From Portunus trituberculatus (lineage: Eukaryota; Arthropoda; Malacostraca; Decapoda; Portunidae), in contig NC_059289.1 in the NCBI RefSeq assembly GCF_017591435.1, forward strand, positions 17,333,926-17,397,925: a stretch of DNA of 64,000 bases, read 5' to 3'. A program made the translations under genes and the position numbers. Numbering within the stretch: the first letter of the stretch is position 1; every line of letters begins with the position of its first letter. A model generated the notes under the pieces. That model was not told where the DNA came from. It saw nothing but the letters and a program-made list of their open reading frames with translations, and searched no databases. Below are positions 57,207 to 64,000 of this stretch, one piece after another.

Positions 57207-58920
57207 ACATCTTTTATTCTATTAACAAGTTGAACAAGTTTTCTATCAATGTACTTGATAACACTAGTAGTATTCATCTTTGAGATAGTGAGGTCTGATG
57301 GTTCCATGTGCTGAGGGCATTCTTGTATGGTATGTTACCTATGGACTGTGCTGTTTGTGGAAGCCATCAGTACTTTTGTAGCAAGAACAGGTACATTTGT
57401 GGGTATTGGTGGGATGCTAGGTGGGATAATCCACATGGATAATAATATACTTGTGTTTTATCACTAAAAGATAGATCTTTCTATCATGAATAACAATCCT
57501 AATTATGAACATGTTAAACTAAACCTGAATTTAAAAGCACTGGGACTGGACATATAAGAAAAATGTGACTCATCATTACAATAACACTTCTTAGACTATG
57601 TTTATCATCTACATATTTTGACTCCCTCTTCCTTGAACCTTCCTAGAAGAAAGTCTATCCCCTTCTATCTACAGAATACATTTCATCCTTTTCTTTTGCT
57701 CTCATCTCAGCTTCTCTGCCTTGCAGATGCTGACATGATATATAATGTCAGCCTGTCATACTCTTGGAGCATAGGCAATGGGAATTGTAGTACAACCCAA
57801 TCCATAACATCAATATATGGAATGGGATAGCTTCCTTTCTCCATTGCTTTAATTTTCCCAATCATTGCTGCCTAATACCCATTCTGGCCACATAAACCTA
57901 ATCATTTCAGATATATCCTGAATTCCTGCACTGTAGGCATTACTGTCTGAACTACTGTCTTCATGGCTTGGTACATACTGCATTATTATTTTTTTTCCTT
58001 AACACTATATGACATTCCAGAAAACAAGGTCAAAATCAATATACCATGAGGTGCATGGAAGTGATGTAGCTTAACTCTGGAGGGATAAGATCAAGCCTGC
58101 AGAAATAACACACTGAGTAGCATATTACAATATCTAAAAGAAAGGGAATGAAAAGGAAGATCAACTAAAAACAGGTTCAGGTCACAACTTAGATCACTAT
58201 GCTTCACAATACTGACAGACTTCAAGACATACTGGGAGCAATGTGGTGGTGCTTACAGACATGTGATTCTGAAAAAAATAAATAAATAAATAAAAAAAAA
58301 ATAAATAAATAAATTAATTAATTAATTAATTAAAAAAAAAAAAAAAATGGAGGCATGACTGCATGAAGTCAGAAGTATGATGTAATGAGTGTGATGTGAC
58401 ATTGTGAATGTGTATCTTATGGCATGCAGGTAGTAATGAATGCAGTGTTGATCATCTGATGATCATGACAAACCATGAATAACTTCATGTAGTGATGACT
58501 GTGATTGTGGCTGTATTAAATCATAGACTTCTGTGTTTTGCATAAATATACTACATCACATAGTAGCAGAATCACAAAGTGTAAACAATGACAACCACTG
58601 ACAGGGCCTGTTCCAACCTGTCACACTTAGACAATTCTATGTTCTATATGTGCCAATCACTTCAGTGTCAGAGCATTCACCCTGGTACTTAATCAATAAT
58701 GAATGGTGGTGTCTGCAAACAGTATTGGGATTGGTAGATCTCTTTAGAGTTAACAGTAAAAATGTGATGACAGTGTACGTTCTACTTTAGATCATCACTG
58801 AACACTGTTTTTTGTACTATTTACCAAATCAAAGTTTACTTGAATTTTTTCGTAATTTTCAAATGTTATTGTAATATAGAGTCAATGCCAAATTAGATGT
58901 AAAATCTTCAACTCAAGGCA
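57207..58920. other. No gene recognised
   Basis: AT-rich, with an AAAT/TTAA simple-repeat block at about 58275-58347. Confidence 0.6.
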
Positions 58921-58977
58921 GATGAGTAAAACACACACACACACACACACACACATACACACACACACACACACAAT

Positions 58978-59793
58978 GGAGTTTATAAAACTGAGAGAAA
59001 GGATAAGAAAAGTGGAAGAAAATGAAGTTAGGCTAAGAGCGGAAAACGAAAAACTAAAAAAGGAAGTAGCTAACTACAAGAAGCAGATGGAAGAAGGACT
59101 CGGTACAACCGAGAAAGAAAAGGAGAAGCTGAAAGATCTAGTAAACAAGGAAGAGGAAAGAGTACAGAACATGATTAAAAAAGAAGTACAAGCATGGAGA
59201 GTCCAAGATAAGAAAGATAAGGCCGATTTTCAGGAGGTGATTCAAGAACAACTTAAAGAAAAAGAAGAAAATATGACAAACAAAATGATAGGAGTCCTCA
59301 AGACAAAAGAAAATCTAGTTAGAGAAATTGCAGAAAAAAAGAAGAGTGTAGTCGTATTTGGAATAAAAGAAAAAATATAAAATATAGACCAAAAGAGAAA
59401 AGAAGAAATGAAATCAGTCAAAGACCTACTGAAGAATCTTAATGATGAAGATAGGCAGAACTTGGAAGAGGAAGTAGAAGAAATAAACAGAATGGGACCA
59501 TATCAAGAAGGAAAACGAGACCAATTAAAATACTACTAAAATCACAAGCAGCAACAGAAGAAATATTATATAGAACAACAAAACTTAGAGAAACAGAAGG
59601 CTGCAAGGATATCTATATAAAGAAAAATAGAAATGAGGAAGAAAGGAAGAGATACAATGAACTGGCAGCAGCAGTAAGGAAAAGAATAATGAAAGGTCAG
59701 AAGAGGAGAAGGCATTTTTGGAGAATTCTAGGAGACAGGATAAGGAAATGGTATATAAAGGAGAAGGAAAAGAAAAAGTGGAACAAGTTTAAC
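58978..59793 (+). pseudogene. LINE A ORF1 (coiled coil, RNA-binding)
   Basis: From the ATG at 58978 comes a long Glu/Lys-rich coiled coil (residues about 1-115), then KKSVVVFGIKEK, resembling the first strand of an RRM fold as in L1-type ORF1 proteins. A stop at 59378-59380 and a frameshift near 59510 interrupt it. The remainder keeps EEVEEINRMGPYQEGK and a basic C terminus (RKRIMKGQKRRRHFWRI) to about 59793. The product would bind element RNA as a trimer; this copy is dead. Confidence 0.7.
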
Positions 59794-59819
59794 TAAAATG
59801 ATAAAGGCAAAAGACTAAA

Positions 59820-62630
59820 AATGATGTATACGAACACAGACGGGTTTTATCAAGTAAATTAGAATTAAGAGATTACATAAGGAAAGAAAATCCAGATATT
59901 GTATGCCTGGCTGAAACAAAACTAAATGAGGCAATCATAATAGATTTGGATAATAGGTATAATGTATGGAGAAGAGACAGAGTGGGTAAAGGAGGAGGAG
60001 GAGTCATGATAATGTTAAGGAAGGAGATAGTGATCAACCAAGTGGAATGTGGGAAGGAAAAGCAGAAGTATTGTATATTAAGATGCATATTAATAAAAAG
60101 AGTTAACAATCATTGTAACATATGTGCCACCAAAACAAATTCATGGACCAATCAAGAATATAAAGACATGATAGATGACACAATAAGGAGTCTAATGAGA
60201 ATCGTTAAAGAAAGGAGAAAAGTTATATTAGTAGGAGATTTCAACTGTAAAGAAGTGGACTGGGAAAATTATGAAAGTGGTATGGGGGAAGAAGCCTGGG
60301 GAGAAAGATTCTTGAACCTAATGATAGACAATATGATGGACCAGAGAGTAAAGGAATGCACAAGATTCAGAGGAAACGACGAGCTGGCGAGATTGGACCT
60401 AGTTTTTACAAGGGTATACAAATGAATGACGATATAAGATATAAGTGCCCATTGGGAAAGAGTGACCATGCAATATTAGAAATAGATATAGAAGAAGGAA
60501 AGGAAGATAGAGACGATTCATACAAAGGAGACCGATTAAATTACAGAAAGGCTGATATTGAGAATCTCAAGAACTATTTTAAAACGTAGACTGGGAGGAG
60601 ATGGAAAACTCAGAGACAATGCAAGACAAATATAACTTATTTTTGGAAATATACAAAACAGGAGTCAGGAATATGTCCCAAAATATAGACCAAAAGAAGA
60701 AGGAAAGAAAGATTGGTTTAATGCAAGGTGTGCTAGGGCAAAGGAGAAAAGAGATGGAGCATGGAAAAGGTGGAGGAGAAATAGGAATCCAACAAACAAG
60801 GAAAACTTCAAGGCAGCGAGAAATGAATATGTTAAGGTGAGGAAGGAAGAGGAAAAGAACTTGAAAAGATATTGTCGAAAAATGTAAGGAGCAACCAAAA
60901 TTGTTCTATAGATTCATAAATGGAAAAATTAGGCAAAAAGAAACAATAGAAAGGTTAAAAGGAGAGAACGGGATGGTGGAAGACCCAAAAGTATGGCAGA
61001 ACTATTAAATAAAAATTCCAGGAGGTCTTTACTAAAGAATCCAAATTTGAGAGGCCACAGGGTAATAGAGAGACAATCTATATGAAAGAGATTAAAGTAA
61101 CCAAGCTTGAAATAAAAGAGTTAATGAAGGAACTGGATGAAGAGAAGGCAATGGGACCGGATGAAGTCTCAGGCAGAATACTGAAAGAATGTAGGGAAGA
61201 ACTAGCAAGTCCTATATACAACATCATAAAATGCTCAATAGAAAATGGAACAGTGCCAGTAGAATGGAAAAGAGCTGAGGTGGTTCCCATATATAAGAGC
61301 GGAAGGAAAGAAGAACCTTTAAATTACAGACCGGTATCACTAACTAGTGTAATATGCAAGATGTGTGAAAGAATAATAAAGAAACAATGGATCGAGTTCC
61401 TTGAAGACAACAAATTAATATCAAATAGCCAATTTGGTTTTAGAAAAGGACGGTCTTGTGTAACTAATTTATTGAGTTTCTATTCTAGAATAGTTGATAG
61501 AGTACAAGAGAGAGAGGATGGGTTGACTGCATCTATTTGGATTTAAAAAAGGCGTTTGACAAAGTGCCACACGCAAGATTACTGTGGAAGTTAGAGGAGA
61601 AGGGTGGCTTAAAAGGAAGCACATTGAGATGGATAGAAAATTATTTGAGGGGGAGAGAAATAAGGACGGTAGTTAAAGATATGAAGTCCAAGTGGAGAGC
61701 AGTAGAAAGCGGAGTGCCACAGGGGTCAGTATTGGCACCAATACTTTTCCTCATTTATATTAATGACATGCCAGAAGGAGTGAACAGCTACATAAATTTG
61801 TTTTGGATGATACGAAACTGTGCAGAGTTATAAAGCAAAAGGAGGATTGTGAAATACTGCAAGAAGACCTAAATAAGATCTGGGAATGGAGTAAGAAGTG
61901 GGAAATGGAATTCAATGTGAACAAAAGCCATGTCATGGAAATGGGAAAGAGTGAAAGACGACCTGTGGGAATCTATAAGATGGGAGATGGAGTAGAACTG
62001 GAGAAAGTAAAAAGGAAAAGGACTTAGGAGTGACGATGGAAGAAAACAATCAACCAGTAAGCCATATTGATAGAATTTTTAGAGAAACATATAATTTGCT
62101 AAGGAATATTGGAGTAGCATTTCACTACATGGACAAAGAAATGATGAAGAAATTGATAAATACTATAATAAGACCCAGATTGGAATATGCAGGAGTAGTG
62201 TGGACCCCTCATAAAAGAAACACATAAGAAAATTGGAGAGCTACAAAAATGGCTACAAGAATGGTCCCAGAACTTGAAGGGATGACATATGAGGAGAGAC
62301 TAAAGGCTATGGATCTACCAACCTTGGAACAAAGAAGGAGAGAGGAGACCTGATACAAGTCTATAAATTGATCAACGGAATGGACCAAGTGGATAATGAG
62401 AAACTGATCCTGAGAGAAGAATATGACACCAAGCACAAGATCGCATAGTAAAAAGCTGAGAAAGGAAGATGTCTGAGAGATATAAAAAAATATAGTTTCC
62501 CGCAGAGATGTATTGAGACGTGGAACAGTTTAGATGAAGAAGTAGTGTCTGCAACGAGTGTGCACACTTTTAAAGTAAGATTGGATAAGTGTAGATATGG
62601 AGACGGGGCCACACGAGCATAAAGCCCAGG
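59820..62630 (+). pseudogene. LINE A ORF2 (endonuclease and RT), frameshifted
   Basis: Endonuclease motifs: PDIVCLAETKLNEA, VGDFNCKEVDW, DLVFTR and GKSDHA. RT motifs: EKAMGPDEVSGRIL, LNYRPVSLTSV, SQFGFRKGRSC, YLDLKKAFDKVPHARL (after a shift near 61535), GVPQGSVLAPILF and, after a shift near 61800, a DDTKL remnant of the catalytic box. The C-terminal LRNIGVAFHYMDKE, PRLEYAGVVW and YEERLKAMDLPTLEQ follow with further shifts near 62025, 62225 and 62345. The motif set fits the CR1/Jockey group without RNase H. Confidence 0.85.
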
Positions 62631-62680
62631 CCCTGTAAAACTACAACTAGGTAAATACAACTAGGTAAATACACACACAG

Positions 62681-64000
62681 GATAAGGAAATGGTATATAA
62701 AAGAGAAAGAAGAGAAAAGAATGGAGCAAGTTTAACTAAAATTGATAAGAACAAGAGATTAAAAATGATGTATACAAACATAGATGGGATTTTATCTAGT
62801 AAATTAGAATTAAGAGATTACATAAAGAAAGAAGAACCAGATATTGTATGCCTGGTGGAAACAAAGTTAAATGAGGCAATAAAAATAGACATAGATAAAA
62901 GGTATAATATATGGAGGAGAGACAGAGTGGGTAAAGGAGGTGGAGGAGTCATGATGATGTTAAGGAAAGAGATAATGGTAAATCAAGTGGAGTTTGGGGA
63001 AGGAAAATCAGAAATACTGTATGTTAAGATGCATATTAAGAAAAAGGAGTTAACAATCATTGTAACATATGTGCCACCAAAAACAAACTCATGGACTAAC
63101 CAAGAATATAGAGACATGATAGATGACACAATAAGGAGTCTTACAAGAATCAATAAGGAAAGGAGAAAAGTGATATTGGTAGGAGATTTCAACTGTAAGG
63201 AGGTAGACTGGAAAAATTATGAAAGTGGTATGGGGGAAGATGCCTGGGGAGATAGATTTCTAAACCTAATGATAGATAATTTGATGGTCCAAAGAGTAAA
63301 GGAAAACACAAGATTCAGAGGAAACGATGAGCCGGCAAGATTAGACCTAGTTTTTACAAGGGATATACCAATTAACGATGATATAAGATACAAGTGCCCA
63401 ATGGGAAAGAGTGACCATGTAATATTAGAGATGGATATAGAAGAAGGAAAGGAAGATAGAGATGAATCATACAAAGGAGACCGATTAAATTACAGAAAGG
63501 CTGATATTGAGAATCTCAAGAACGTAAACTGGGAGGAGATGGGAAAACTCATTAACGGTTCAAGAGAAATATAACTTATTTTTGGAAATATACAAAACTG
63601 GGGTCAGGAATATGTTCGAAATATAGACCTAAAGAAGAAGGAAAGAAAGATTGGTTTAATGCAAGATGTGCTAGGGCAAAGGAGAAACGAGATGGAGCAT
63701 GGAAAAGGTGAAGAAACAGAAATCCAGAAAATAAGGAAAACTTCAAAACAACAAGAAACGAATATGCTAAGGTGAGAAAGGAAGAAGAAAAGAACTATGA
63801 AAAGGACATTGTCGAAAAATGTAAGGAACAACCAAAATTGTTCTACAGATTCATAAATGGAAAAATAAGACAAAAGAAACAATACAAAGGTTAAAAGGAG
63901 AAAATGGAATGGTGGAAGACCCAAAAAGTATGGCAGAACTGTTAAATAGTAAATTTCATAAGGTCTTTACTAAGGAATCCAAATTTGAAAGACCACAGGG
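62681..64000 (+). mobile_element. CR1-like LINE family A, copy 2 (5'-truncated, runs off the end)
   Basis: Begins directly behind the tail of copy 1 at a point matching 59731 in copy 1 (GATAAGGAAATGGTATATAA), so it lacks most of ORF1. It continues beyond the window. Confidence 0.9.
62690..63574 (+). CDS. LINE A ORF2 endonuclease domain, intact in this copy
   Basis: An open frame whose ORF2 part starts at about the Met 62765 (MMYTNIDGILSSKLELRDY). It retains the whole endonuclease: ETK (catalytic Glu), GDFNCKEVDW (Asp, Asn), DLVFTR and GKSDHV (Asp-His). The domain nicks target DNA to start reverse transcription. A frameshift near 63560 ends the frame; the following linker (63565-64000) has several more shifts, and the RT lies outside the window. 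Compared with copy 1, this domain has no stop, which suggests copy 2 is younger. Confidence 0.8.
   Translation: MVYKRERREKNGASLTKIDKNKRLKMMYTNIDGILSSKLELRDYIKKEEPDIVCLVETKLNEAIKIDIDKRYNIWRRDRVGKGGGGVMMMLRKEIMVNQVEFGEGKSEILYVKMHIKKKELTIIVTYVPPKTNSWTNQEYRDMIDDTIRSLTRINKERRKVILVGDFNCKEVDWKNYESGMGEDAWGDRFLNLMIDNLMVQRVKENTRFRGNDEPARLDLVFTRDIPINDDIRYKCPMGKSDHVILEMDIEEGKEDRDESYKGDRLNYRKADIENLKNVNWEEMGKLINGSREI

Larger units (their letters stand above)
58930..62680 (+). mobile_element. CR1-like LINE family A, copy 1 (nearly full length)
   Basis: Starts after an (AC)n tract (58930-58974) and carries ORF1, ORF2 and the family 3' end, finishing with two ACTAGGTAAATACA repeats and a short AC tail at 62644-62680. 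Many stops and frameshifts make it inactive. Same family as the minus-strand pieces at 5955, 21004, 21709 and 22169. Confidence 0.9.

Overview
The window is eukaryotic nuclear DNA and looks like the genome of an arthropod, most likely a decapod crustacean. The reasons are very long AT, CT and GT microsatellites, TTAGG-like tracts, intron-split host genes, and a dense mix of old transposable elements (CR1-, I- and Jockey-like LINEs, BEL/Pao, Penelope-like, hAT, Tigger/pogo, PIF/Harbinger, tRNA-derived SINEs). The species assignment is inference. Almost all long open frames here are retrotransposon relics or artefacts of simple repeats.

Layout. 1-4.4 kb: a TAGGGTA-motif cluster, two TIR elements joined as a near-palindrome (1219-2184), an LTR-like remnant, a SINE piece and a hAT element with a clean 8-bp target duplication. 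4.4-13.6 kb: SINE and LINE fragments, long microsatellites, an inverted pair of Penelope-like fragments and a decayed Jockey-like LINE. 13.6-23 kb: purine-rich tandem DNA, a full tRNA-derived SINE, a Harbinger relic, a probable signal-peptide exon of a host gene (minus strand, 16926-16998), two hAT elements with target duplications, then alternating CR1-like LINE 3' ends, SINEs and (GT)n tracts. 23.2-28.9 kb: a full-length but inactivated RNase H-bearing LINE with a 12-bp target duplication. 30.2-32.6 kb: a LINE relic split by a solo LTR. 33.3-40.4 kb: a BEL/Pao provirus (two LTRs, 5-bp target duplication, internal deletion, a MITE inside integrase, a 30-bp minisatellite in the leader). 42.25-43.6 kb: about 1.35 kb of nearly pure (AT)n.

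Host genes. 44.86-51.03 kb (+) is a six-exon homologue of the cation-dependent mannose-6-phosphate receptor, reconstructed from splice sites. It sorts cargo between Golgi and endosomes; its large second intron holds two Tigger elements and a MITE. Convergent to it, 52.55-55.94 kb (-), is a three-exon gene for a small membrane-anchored, extremely cysteine-rich protein of unknown function. Its likely upstream region (56.3-57.2 kb) is an unusual inverted-repeat unit flanked by 63-bp direct repeats and containing a TTAGG-like tract and a long hairpin. 58.9-64 kb is two head-to-tail copies of one CR1-like LINE, the second running out of the window.

No RNA polymerase III gene, rRNA, CRISPR array or prokaryotic operon was seen. 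The most unusual signals are the paired inverted TIR elements carrying CRE/ATGGCGG first-exon-like modules, the 63-bp direct-repeat unit, SINE copies with one body but different tRNA-like heads, and a microsatellite that grew inside one MITE copy but not in its sister.
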